From: Rhodobacteraceae bacterium KLH11
Lineage (GTDB): Bacteria > Pseudomonadota > Alphaproteobacteria > Rhodobacterales > Rhodobacteraceae
Length of the DNA: 64,000 nt
Direction: 5' to 3'
Assembly: GCA_000158135.1 (NCBI GenBank)
Contig: DS999531.1
Coordinates: forward strand, 1,071,941-1,135,940
The notes under the pieces: generated by a model
The model's input: only the letters and a program-made list of their open reading frames with translations
What the model was told of the DNA's origin: nothing
The model's database searches: none
Translations under genes and position numbers: made by a program
Shown here: piece by piece, positions 9,353-17,160 of the stretch
Numbering within the stretch: the stretch's first letter is position 1
How the letters are laid out: each line of letters begins with the position of its first letter

Positions 9353-10012
9353 TCAGATGCGCAGGAAGGGCTGGAACAGGCGCGGCATAAGCTTGCCGAA
9401 TTTCAACGGCGCGTCGGTGACTGCCAGACAGATGCAATCTTCCGAGATATCCGCCGTGGGTGTGTGGTGGAGATCTGCATCAGCGATCTCGACATCGCCG
9501 CGGGCGAAATGGTCGACCTCATCCGAAAAGGCCCCCTGTAGCACCATCGTAAGCTCGGTCCCGTGATGGCTGTGGTCCGGCACGGCTACTCCGGCGGGGA
9601 TGAACAGCAAGCGGGCGGTGGCGTCACGCGTGGTTGGCAGGATCGCCTGTTTGACACCCATGCCGATCGGCCTCCACCTGATCGCGTTCACATCGCCCCC
9701 CACATAATCCTGCAATGGCACGGGCAAGACTGAGCAGGCAGGTTGCACAGGTTTGGATGTCGGAGCCCCTTGTGCGATCAGCGCCATGGTCGCGGCCAGT
9801 GAACCCTGATCCATCTGCGCGACCTCGGCCTGATCTTCCAGAACATGCCCGCCCACGGCGTCAAAGCTTTCAGCCCGCGCGCGGCAGTGATCGCACAGCG
9901 ACAGGTGCGTTGCGACCATCAGGTCAAACGCTTCGGGCAGAGTGCCTGCTGCGTAAGCCATCAGCAGGTCATCTGTCAGGTGATGTTTGATATTGTTTTC
10001 CATCGTCTTCAT
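9353..10012 (-). CDS. chrR: ChrR-type zinc anti-sigma factor with cupin domain
   Basis: Holds the adjacent ECF sigma factor inactive until a signal (singlet oxygen in Rhodobacter sphaeroides) arrives. The N-terminal zinc-binding anti-sigma domain shows HHL near residue 10 and THLSLCDHC around residues 35-43, the His/His/Cys/Cys pattern of this family. The C-terminal half is a cupin with HSHHGTELTMVLQG. At 219 residues it matches ChrR length. Its ATG lies one base after the rpoE stop (TGAGATG), so the pair is translationally coupled. A second ATG 9 bases downstream is possible. Confidence 0.9.
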   Translation of the reverse strand: MKTMENNIKHHLTDDLLMAYAAGTLPEAFDLMVATHLSLCDHCRARAESFDAVGGHVLEDQAEVAQMDQGSLAATMALIAQGAPTSKPVQPACSVLPVPLQDYVGGDVNAIRWRPIGMGVKQAILPTTRDATARLLFIPAGVAVPDHSHHGTELTMVLQGAFSDEVDHFARGDVEIADADLHHTPTADISEDCICLAVTDAPLKFGKLMPRLFQPFLRI

Positions 10013-10013
10013 C

Positions 10014-10571
10014 TCAATTCATCGCGTGGCGCAGGCGGTCCAGCGCCAAGCGTATTCTTGATTTGATCGTGCCCAGCGGCAATCCGGTCTGCGAGGCGAT
10101 CTCGCGGTGGCTCAGATCACCGAAATATGCTTTCTCGATCAGCTGTCTCTGCGCTTCCGGCAACGCTTTCAAAGCGGTGCGCAGCTGCGCGGTTTCCTGT
10201 TGCAGGGCAATCACATCATCCTGCTCGGGTTCGGCCTCGGGCCCCCAGCCCAGATCCTCGGGTTCCGGGCGGCGTTGCTTGCGCAGAACGTCGATGCGCT
10301 TGTTCCTAGCGATCGTGAACACCCAAGTGGCCACAGTTGCCCGTGTCGGGTCGAACAGATGCGCCTTGTGCCACAGGGTCGCCATGACCTCTTGCGCGCA
10401 TTCCTCGGCCATTGTGGCATCCGAACCCGACTTGATCAGGAATGCCTTGATCCGGGGCGCGAAATGCTGAAACAGCTCGGCAAACGCGGCCTGATCCTGC
10501 GTCTCGCGAATGCGGCGGACATGGCCCACCCATTCTTGCCGGATCTCGCAGGTTTTGTTCTGTCTGTTCAC
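10014..10571 (-). CDS. rpoE: ECF sigma factor of the RpoE-ChrR pair
   Basis: Directs transcription of an oxidative (singlet oxygen) response. The sigma-2 region has AFAELFQHFAPRIKAFL and FDPTRATVATWVFTIARNK; the sigma-4 helix-turn-helix has FGDLSHREIASQTGLPLG. I prefer the GTG at 10571 (AAGG eight bases upstream), giving 185 residues, the usual length; the frame is open further to an ATG at 10670 and a GTG at 10676, but those extra residues have no sigma similarity and would start almost at the predicted transcription start. chrR follows one base later. Confidence 0.88.
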   Translation of the reverse strand: MNRQNKTCEIRQEWVGHVRRIRETQDQAAFAELFQHFAPRIKAFLIKSGSDATMAEECAQEVMATLWHKAHLFDPTRATVATWVFTIARNKRIDVLRKQRRPEPEDLGWGPEAEPEQDDVIALQQETAQLRTALKALPEAQRQLIEKAYFGDLSHREIASQTGLPLGTIKSRIRLALDRLRHAMN

Positions 10572-10674
10572 CGGTTTGCCCTTGATGCGCTTGGCTCCGT
10601 ACCGGACTCGGTTTACCACAGTCTCAGTGGCGGGGTCGTCCAAAGTCACGGTGTCGATCTCGGTAAACATAATC

Positions 10675-10704
10675 ACAATACGCGGCGCAGCCCAAGCTGG
10701 ATCA
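10675..10704 (-). promoter_or_regulatory. Possible autoregulated ECF promoter of rpoE-chrR
   Basis: On the minus strand TGATCC (10704-10699) is followed after 18 bases by TATTGT (10680-10675). TGATCC is the -35 element known for R. sphaeroides RpoE promoters; the -10 match is weaker. Use of this promoter would place the transcript start near 10668 and favour the downstream GTG start. Confidence 0.45.
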
Positions 10705-10818
10705 GTTTACCTGCTTATTTTCATCCGGACCGCACTAGATATCGTAGTACATAGATGGGCAGCATGTGAAAAAGAATGCCGCCTGAGCAGTTTACGGGCA
10801 GAATGGAACAGCCGTGTC

Positions 10819-11589
10819 ATGAACAGCGTTGATCACATCGCGGGCCATACCTATCACGGACGAAAGGGTGCGATTGAAAACGCGTTTCGCTACTCGGTCG
10901 ATTATATCCTGTTTGATCCTGAGGGCAGTCTGAAGACGCCTGCGTTGTTTTCAATCAACAGTGCCAATGTGACGAGCTGGCGGGATCGGGATCACGGCGG
11001 CGAACCCGGGCGCGGGCGAGGCGCGATCTGGCTGCGTGAATGTTTTGAAGCCCAGGATGTGCCGCAGCCGGACCGGATCACCCTTCTGACCCAACCCCGC
11101 GTGCTGGGGCATGTGTTCAACCCGGTCAGCTTCTGGTTCTGCTTTGATGCTGCAGATCAGCTCTATGCCGTGGTGGCTGAGGTGACGAACACCTACGGCA
11201 CCCGCCACAGCTATCTATGCCACAAGCCGGATTTGTCGGCGATATTGCCGAGCGACCGGATTCTGGCCGATAAGCTGATGCATGTCTCTCCGTTCCAGGA
11301 AATTGAAGGCACGTATACCTTCCGGTTCGATTATCAGGACACGCGGGTTGGTGTTTGGATCGACTATGCCCGGGCGCGTGGCGGTCTGATTGCGACGTTG
11401 ACGGGGACGCGCCAACCGCTCAGCAACCGCGTTATCCTGCGCTCTCTGTGGCGGCGGCCATTCGGGCCCCGGCGAGCGGTCTTTCTGATCCTTTGGCAGG
11501 CATTTAAACTCTGGATCAAACGGGCACGCTTCAGCCCGTTTCGCAGAGCACCGGTACCGGATCAGCCTGTCTCCCGGTCACGCCAGTAA
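10819..11589 (+). CDS. DUF1365 family protein
   Basis: A 256-residue protein with the hallmark motifs RVLGHVFNPVSFWFCF and EVTNTYGTRHSYL of DUF1365. Biochemistry is not established; family members are often found with cyclopropane-fatty-acid synthase-like genes and in RpoE-ChrR regulons, which fits the divergent rpoE-chrR next door. I chose ATG 10819 (MNSVDHIAGHTYHGRKG) because conserved sequence starts there; the open frame upstream overlaps the sigma factor promoter. No cfa homologue or photolyase follows here, unlike the usual cluster. Confidence 0.85.
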   Translation: MNSVDHIAGHTYHGRKGAIENAFRYSVDYILFDPEGSLKTPALFSINSANVTSWRDRDHGGEPGRGRGAIWLRECFEAQDVPQPDRITLLTQPRVLGHVFNPVSFWFCFDAADQLYAVVAEVTNTYGTRHSYLCHKPDLSAILPSDRILADKLMHVSPFQEIEGTYTFRFDYQDTRVGVWIDYARARGGLIATLTGTRQPLSNRVILRSLWRRPFGPRRAVFLILWQAFKLWIKRARFSPFRRAPVPDQPVSRSRQ

Positions 11590-11796
11590 AAGCCCGCCGC
11601 TTTACACAGGATCAAAGACGGTCGCCTGTGTGGAGGTACAGACAGATCTGAGCTGCGAACATGTGAAAAACCATGGAAGCCTTACGTTTCACCAACGGCA
11701 ACACAACCGGCTCAGCCGTTTGAGCGCCTTGGGCGCGATGAAGAGGGGCAGATTTCGAATGCGGCAACTGCCTCCATTCAGGAAGTATACCTGACG
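11590..11796. other. Convergent intergenic region
   Basis: About 200 bases between the convergent DUF1365 and LysR genes. It contains an inverted repeat (ACACAGG / CCTGTGT, around 11604-11634) that could form a long-looped hairpin, without an evident T-run. No gene recognised. Confidence 0.4.
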
Positions 11797-12717
11797 TCAA
11801 GCGCTGGTCTTAATCTCAACACCTGCAGTAAGTCTCATGAAATCTATGAAGGCGTTGGCAGCGTCTGTCCGTTCGGGTGTCGATGCCGGCCAGGCCAGCC
11901 CTACATCCATTGTCGGGATCGGATCAAGAACATCCACGATTTCGACCCGGCGGCCCTCCAGCGACCAGGGCCGATAGACCATGTCCGACAGCACCGACAC
12001 ACCCATGCCATTTGCCACCATACTGCGCACAGCCTCGACGGACGAAGTGCGGAAAACCGTGTTGGGCTGATACTGCGAATTGCTCCAATATTTCAGGGCT
12101 GTGTTGCTGGCTTCATCCACGGTCAGCATGATGTAGGGAGCTTCCGAGATCTCTTTCAACCCAACGGTCTTTTGCTGCAAAAACGGATGATGAGCACCGA
12201 CCCAAAGGCGTCTGGGCGATCGCAACAGGACGGTATGTGAAATATCTTCGTGATTGACGATGTTCGAGGTCAGCATCACCGCCAGATCGCAGCCCTTTGT
12301 CACCAGGCTTTCCTCGATTGTCGCACGATCCGCTTCGAACAGGTTCAACGTGACCCCGGGAAAAGCGCGTTGAAATCCGGCTAGCGGTTTGGGCAGGAAA
12401 TACCCCGCGACCGTATAGGTGACCGCCAGGTTTATGGTGCCGCTGATATTCTGCCGTGCCTTGCGGGGAATGCGCACCGCTTCTTCCACGGATTCGACGA
12501 TGTGGCGGGCATGTCCCAGAAACTGATCGCCCTCGTAGGTCAGTGTCACCCCGTTTGCATGACGCTCGAACAGAGGGGTTCCGACAATCTCTTCCAGCGA
12601 TTTGATCGCCGTTGTCACCACCGATTGCGAGACGTTCAAATCCATCGCCCCACGTGAAATCTGCCCGGCATTTGCGACAGCTATGAAATAGCGGATTTGC
12701 TTAAACGAGGGTTCCAT
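11797..12717 (-). CDS. LysR family transcriptional regulator
   Basis: 306-residue LysR regulator: N-terminal winged helix (FKQIRYFIAVANAGQISRGA, then VSQSVVTTAIKSLEE) and a C-terminal effector-binding domain. It is divergent from the YcsF-biotin-carboxylase operon 193 bp away and is therefore its most likely regulator. A dyad operator candidate sits between the two starts. The effector is unknown; by analogy it would be the substrate of the operon. Confidence 0.9.
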   Translation of the reverse strand: MEPSFKQIRYFIAVANAGQISRGAMDLNVSQSVVTTAIKSLEEIVGTPLFERHANGVTLTYEGDQFLGHARHIVESVEEAVRIPRKARQNISGTINLAVTYTVAGYFLPKPLAGFQRAFPGVTLNLFEADRATIEESLVTKGCDLAVMLTSNIVNHEDISHTVLLRSPRRLWVGAHHPFLQQKTVGLKEISEAPYIMLTVDEASNTALKYWSNSQYQPNTVFRTSSVEAVRSMVANGMGVSVLSDMVYRPWSLEGRRVEIVDVLDPIPTMDVGLAWPASTPERTDAANAFIDFMRLTAGVEIKTSA

Positions 12718-12750
12718 CTTTTTTATCCATACAAGGTATCAGAAAAACCG

Positions 12751-12766
12751 AAACCATATGTGGTTT
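12751..12766. promoter_or_regulatory. Candidate LysR operator
   Basis: AAACCATATGTGGTTT has perfect 6-bp arms around a 4-base centre and lies 34 bp upstream of the lysR start in the divergent region. A weaker near-palindrome (TGATTTTCAAATATCA, 12804-12819) lies closer to the operon. Both are positioned as LTTR recognition and activation sites would be. Confidence 0.45.
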
Positions 12767-12910
12767 TCCTTATCGCCATCAGCACGTCGGCAAACAGTAT
12801 ATCTGATTTTCAAATATCAAATGACATAACCACGTATTTTACAATACCTCATCCACGACCCTACACTTGTGCCATTCGCTGCGCGTTTCGCAGCCATATT
12901 CGGGGGCATC

Positions 12911-13639
12911 ATGACGGTCGATATCAATTGCGACATGGGCGAAAGCTTCGGTCTTTACAAATTCGGCGATGACGCGGCGATCATGCCCTACATAACCGAG
13001 GCCAACGTGGCTTGTGGATTTCATGGCTCGGACCCCAACCATATGCGCCGCACGGTGGAACTGGCCAAAGCGCATGATGTTCGCGTAGGCGCGCATTTTT
13101 CGCTTCCGGATCTGGCCGGTTTTGGGCGCCGCGAGATGAAGATCGAACGAGACGAAATGGCCAATATCGTCCTCTATCAGATCGGTGCACTGAACGAGTT
13201 TCTGAAAGTATGCGGCGTGAAGCTTGCACATCTTAAACCGCACGGCGCGCTGTATGGCATGGCTGCACGACAGGAACATATCGCGCAGGCGATCTGTGAT
13301 GCGTCCGAACATCTGGATGTCCCGATTTTTGGTCTGGCCGGAACTTTGCACGAAGAAATCTATACCGCGCGCGGTATGGAGTTTCGGGCCGAGTTCTTTG
13401 CCGATCTTGACTATGACGATGACGGCAATCTGTTGATCACCCGCGAACACGGGCAGCCCGACCCCGATGCCGTTGCGCAAAAAGCGGTGCGCGCCGTTCG
13501 GGACGGTATTGTCGCCAGCCCTGCGGGGGTTGAGAACGCGGTGCGTGCCCAGACGATCTGTATCCATTCCGACACGCCGAATGTTCTGGATATCGCCCGT
13601 ACAGTTCGATCCGCCCTGTCAGAAGCGGCCCTCTGCTGA
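12911..13639 (+). CDS. LamB/YcsF (PxpA-like) hydrolase subunit
   Basis: The family includes PxpA, the subunit of ATP-dependent 5-oxoprolinase that opens pyroglutamate. The 242-residue protein has DINCDMGES, ACGFHGSDP, GAHFSLPDLAGFGRR and LKPHGALYG. Several positions differ from canonical PxpA: CGFHAGD becomes CGFHGSD, GAHPS becomes GAHFS, and the FADR-Y-DG-LV-R segment becomes FADLDYDDDGNLLITREHG. This suggests a divergent subfamily with another substrate. ATG 12911 follows GGGGGC. First gene of a five-gene operon with biotin-dependent partners. Confidence 0.85.
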   Translation: MTVDINCDMGESFGLYKFGDDAAIMPYITEANVACGFHGSDPNHMRRTVELAKAHDVRVGAHFSLPDLAGFGRREMKIERDEMANIVLYQIGALNEFLKVCGVKLAHLKPHGALYGMAARQEHIAQAICDASEHLDVPIFGLAGTLHEEIYTARGMEFRAEFFADLDYDDDGNLLITREHGQPDPDAVAQKAVRAVRDGIVASPAGVENAVRAQTICIHSDTPNVLDIARTVRSALSEAALC

Positions 13640-13684
13640 CACCAGAAATCCGCCAAGCCACCCCTTTATCGTCAGGAGCTTGTT

Positions 13685-13927
13685 ATGTCCAAAGCTGAAA
13701 TCCGAACCCCCCTGCCCGGGATCTTCTATCGCAAACCCGCACCGGATGAGCCGAGGTTCAAGAATCCGGGCGACAAGGTTGCGGTTGGTGACGTAATCGG
13801 TCTGGTCGAGGTTATGAAAACCTTTACCCAGATTACTTCGGATGTTGAGGGTACCGTGCTCTCTTTCCTCGTTGAAGATGAAGAGGCGGTTATGCCCGGT
13901 CAGGTTCTGGTCGAGATTGAGACCTGA
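13685..13927 (+). CDS. Stand-alone biotin carboxyl carrier protein
   Basis: An 80-residue protein consisting almost only of a biotinyl domain; the biotinylated Lys is in VEVMKTF (about residue 43). It lacks the Pro/Ala-rich N-terminal region of fatty-acid AccB. AGGAG precedes the ATG. It lies between the YcsF gene and a biotin carboxylase gene, so it should carry CO2 from that carboxylase to the AHS1/AHS2 subunits encoded downstream rather than serve acetyl-CoA carboxylase. Confidence 0.88.
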   Translation: MSKAEIRTPLPGIFYRKPAPDEPRFKNPGDKVAVGDVIGLVEVMKTFTQITSDVEGTVLSFLVEDEEAVMPGQVLVEIET

Positions 13928-13939
13928 GGGGCGCGTATC

Positions 13940-15325
13940 ATGAAAATCCGCAAGATACTGATCGCCAATCGCGGTGAGATCGCCGTTCGGATTATCCGCG
14001 CGGCGCGGACGCTCGGTATGCACGCCGTTCAGGCGCATAGCAGCGCCGATGCGGATTCGCTGGCAGTGCGGTTGGCTGACGAAGCGGTCGAAATCGGGCC
14101 TCCGCCTGCCGGGAAATCCTATCTGAACGGGCAGGCGATTATAGAGGCAGCCCTGCAAAGTGGGGCTCAGGCCATCCATCCCGGCTATGGGTTTCTGGCC
14201 GAAAACGCGGATTTTGCCGATGCGGTTGTGGCTGCCGGGCTGATCTTCATCGGGCCTGACGGGAACACGATCCGGAAAATGGGCGACAAGGCCAGCGCCC
14301 GACAGGCGGCAGCAGACGCAGGTGTCCCGACAGTTCCGGGCAGCGATGGGGTTCTGACGGATTTGGGCCGGGCGGTTGATATTGCACATCAGATCGGGTT
14401 TCCGGTGATGATCAAGGCCACGGCAGGCGGCGGTGGTCGCGGTATTCGTATCGCCCACACGGCCGAAGAATTTGCTCAGTTGGCGCCACAAGCCGCAACC
14501 GAGGCGGAAGCGGCCTTTGGCGATGGCGGCCTCTATCTGGAAAAGCTGATCGCCCGGTCTCGGCATATTGAGGTTCAGATTCTTGGCGACGGGACCCGTT
14601 TCGTGCATTGCCATGAGCGCGAGTGCTCTCTGCAACGCAGGCGGCAGAAAGTCTGGGAAGAAGCGCCTGCAACATCACTCTCTGACGAAACGCGTGCCGA
14701 ATTGTGCGATGCCGCTGTCGCCTTGGCTGCATCGGTTGGATATCGTGGGGCGGGCACGGTGGAGTTTCTTTACGATGAGGCCTCTGGTGAATTCTACTTC
14801 ATCGAAATGAACACCCGCATTCAGGTGGAACACCCGGTGACCGAGGCCATTTTGGGCGTCGATCTTGTGGCCGAGATGATCCGGATTGCCGATGGTGAGC
14901 CCCTGTCACTGACGCAGAATGATCTGAAACCACAAGGCCATGCGATTGAAATCCGCCTCAATGCCGAGGACCCGGCGAATAATTTCATGCCGTTTCCCGG
15001 GCAGCTGGGCGAAATGAACATCCCAGCCGGGCCGGGAATACGGTTCGATCACATGCTGTATCCCGGCTATCTGGTGCCGCCCTTTTACGACTCTCTTCTG
15101 GGCAAGCTGATCGTTCATGCGCCGGATCGCTCGCAAGCTCTGGCCCGGCTCAAGGCTGCACTGGCCGAGCTGCAGCTGGAAGGTCTGAAAACCACCGCCC
15201 CCCTTGCAGCGGCGCTGGCCGATGACCCCGATGTCCGATCCGGCGCAGTACATACCAATTGGCTTGAGCCATGGTTGGACAGCCATGCCCATACCCTTTC
15301 CCAACAAAAGGATGACCTGCCATGA
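13940..15325 (+). CDS. Biotin carboxylase subunit
   Basis: ATP-dependent carboxylation of biotin. The 461-residue enzyme shows the N-terminal KILIANRGEIAVRIIRAARTLG, the Gly-rich ATP loop KATAGGGGRGIR, HIEVQILGDG, ECSLQRRRQKVWEEAPA and MNTRIQVEHPVTE. It starts 12 bp after the carrier gene and overlaps the next gene by 4 bp. No carboxyltransferase of acetyl- or propionyl-CoA type is nearby, so the acceptor-side transferase is probably the AHS1/AHS2 pair, as in urea carboxylase. Confidence 0.92.
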   Translation: MKIRKILIANRGEIAVRIIRAARTLGMHAVQAHSSADADSLAVRLADEAVEIGPPPAGKSYLNGQAIIEAALQSGAQAIHPGYGFLAENADFADAVVAAGLIFIGPDGNTIRKMGDKASARQAAADAGVPTVPGSDGVLTDLGRAVDIAHQIGFPVMIKATAGGGGRGIRIAHTAEEFAQLAPQAATEAEAAFGDGGLYLEKLIARSRHIEVQILGDGTRFVHCHERECSLQRRRQKVWEEAPATSLSDETRAELCDAAVALAASVGYRGAGTVEFLYDEASGEFYFIEMNTRIQVEHPVTEAILGVDLVAEMIRIADGEPLSLTQNDLKPQGHAIEIRLNAEDPANNFMPFPGQLGEMNIPAGPGIRFDHMLYPGYLVPPFYDSLLGKLIVHAPDRSQALARLKAALAELQLEGLKTTAPLAAALADDPDVRSGAVHTNWLEPWLDSHAHTLSQQKDDLP

Positions 15326-16197
15326 CAGCACGTTTCAGCTTTGGGGCCGACGAGCATATCTTTGTCGAGGTAAGCGAGGACATGTCGCTTGAGGCGTTCT
15401 TCACTTCGCTGTCGATGACCAACGCGGTGCGCGACGCGAATATTCCGGGCATCACCGAGATTTGCCCCGCAAACGCCTCGTTCCAGATCAAGTTCAACCC
15501 CGACCAGATCCATCCCGACGACCTGATGACCGAGCTCAAGCGGCTGGAACAGACCGCACAGCAGGCCGAGCCTGTGCTGAACACCCGGATCATCGAAATC
15601 CCGGTTCTGTATCAGGACCCGTGGACGCATGAGACGCTGATGCGGTTTCGCGAACGTCATCAGGACCCGGACAGCACCGATATCGAATACGCGGCGCGGA
15701 TCAACGGGTATGACACAGTGGCGGATTTCATCGAGGCCCATTCCGGCGCGCCGTGGTTTGTCTCGATGGTGGGCTTTGTCTCGGGCCTGCCGTTCCTCTA
15801 TCAGATGGTGGACCGGGATCGACAGATTCAGGTGCCCAAATACCTGCGCCCCCGCACGGATACGCCGAAACTGACGGTGGGTTATGGCGGCTGTTTCTCG
15901 TGCATCTATTCAGTGCGCGGCGCGGGCGGGTATCAGATGTTCGGGATCACGCCGATGCCGATCTACGACCCGGAACAGAAAATCGGTTATCTTCAGGATT
16001 TCATGGTGTTTTTCCGGCCCGGAGACATCGTGAAATGGAAGCCGATTGACCGCGCCGAATATGATGACTGCGTGGCGCAGGTCGAGGCTGGAACCTATCA
16101 GCCCCGCATCCGCGAGGTGGTTTTCTCGCTGGATGAATTCAACAGCGATATCGATGCAACCAATGCCAGACTGATGGAGGCGCTCAATGCCGATTAA
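15322..16197 (+). CDS. AHS1 / PxpB-like carboxyltransferase subunit
   Basis: Allophanate-hydrolase-subunit-1 family protein, 291 residues, longer than the 220 or so of ordinary PxpB. Conserved blocks include SGAPWFVSMVGFVSGLPFLY, QVPKYLRPRTDTPKLTVGYG, GGCFSCIYSVRGAGG and FFRPGDIVKW. In urea carboxylase the AHS1 and AHS2 parts form the carboxyltransferase domain. It overlaps both neighbours (4 bp upstream, 11 bp downstream), which indicates an obligate complex. Confidence 0.88.
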   Translation: MTARFSFGADEHIFVEVSEDMSLEAFFTSLSMTNAVRDANIPGITEICPANASFQIKFNPDQIHPDDLMTELKRLEQTAQQAEPVLNTRIIEIPVLYQDPWTHETLMRFRERHQDPDSTDIEYAARINGYDTVADFIEAHSGAPWFVSMVGFVSGLPFLYQMVDRDRQIQVPKYLRPRTDTPKLTVGYGGCFSCIYSVRGAGGYQMFGITPMPIYDPEQKIGYLQDFMVFFRPGDIVKWKPIDRAEYDDCVAQVEAGTYQPRIREVVFSLDEFNSDIDATNARLMEALNAD

Positions 16198-17158
16198 CGT
16201 CAAATCCGCAGGTTTCGCCACATCGATACAGGATCTGGGACGGCCCGGATATTATCATCTGGGCATCCCCATAGGCGGCGCGATGGACCGCTTCGCTTTG
16301 CGCTGCGCCAACATTCTGGTGGGCAATGACGAAGGTGCCGCCGGGCTGGAATGCGCCTTCATGGGGCCTGAACTGGAGTTCGAAACCGATTGCGTGATCG
16401 CAGTGACCGGGGCCGAGTTGCCACCGAAACTCGATGGCGAGGTCCAGCCCACCTGGACCGCATTGCCGGTCAAGGCCGGGCAGGTCCTGACCTTTGATTA
16501 CCTACGCGCCGGAGCCCGCGCCTATATCGCCATTTCCGGCGGGATCGATGTGCCTGAGGCGCTCGGCAGCCGGTCGACCTATGCCATTGGTGCGCTCGGC
16601 GGGATCGAAGGGCGGCCAGTGCAAAACGGTGACGCGTTGCCCATCGGCAAACCCGCCACCGCAACTGCGGGTCGCACGATACCGGATAGCCTGCGCCGCA
16701 GTATCGAGGCCCCGGCAGAACTGCGCGTCGTACCCGGCCTCTACTGGCATCGGATCACCGACACGTCGGGGGATCGGTTCTTTGACGAAACCTGGAAAGT
16801 CGCGCCCGAGGCCGACCGGATGGGGTACCGCTTTGCCGGAGGGTCGCCTTTGGATTTCGTCGAGCGCGAGGCACCTTTCGGCGCCGGATCCGATCCGTCG
16901 AACATCACTGACGCCTGCTATCCCTATGGCTCGATTCAGGTGCCCAGCGGGGCCGAACCGATCATCCTGCATCGCGATGCGGTATCGGGCGGCGGGTATT
17001 TCATGCTGGGCACCGTGATCTCGGCTGATATGGACCTGATCGGTCAGTTACCCCCCAATGCCGAAGCCCGGTTCGTGCGGGTAAACATGCAAACAGCGCT
17101 GGCCGCGCGGCAGCAGCGGGCGGACAGGTTGAACGCGGTGCGCGCGCTGTTCGCGTAA
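16187..17158 (+). CDS. AHS2 / PxpC-like carboxyltransferase subunit
   Basis: Allophanate-hydrolase-subunit-2 family protein, 323 residues, with SIQDLGRPGYYHLGIPIGG, MDRFALRCANILVGN and ISGGIDVPEALGSRSTY. It pairs with AHS1 to form the acceptor side of the complex. The start lies inside the previous gene. It ends two bases before the convergent amidase gene, so transcription of the two operons meets here without a visible terminator. Confidence 0.88.
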   Translation: MPINVKSAGFATSIQDLGRPGYYHLGIPIGGAMDRFALRCANILVGNDEGAAGLECAFMGPELEFETDCVIAVTGAELPPKLDGEVQPTWTALPVKAGQVLTFDYLRAGARAYIAISGGIDVPEALGSRSTYAIGALGGIEGRPVQNGDALPIGKPATATAGRTIPDSLRRSIEAPAELRVVPGLYWHRITDTSGDRFFDETWKVAPEADRMGYRFAGGSPLDFVEREAPFGAGSDPSNITDACYPYGSIQVPSGAEPIILHRDAVSGGGYFMLGTVISADMDLIGQLPPNAEARFVRVNMQTALAARQQRADRLNAVRALFA

Positions 17159-17160
17159 CT

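Noticed and set aside
13685..15325. Fatty-acid acetyl-CoA carboxylase accB-accC
   Set aside because: The carrier is too short for AccB, and the genes are embedded and overlapping within the YcsF-AHS1-AHS2 operon.
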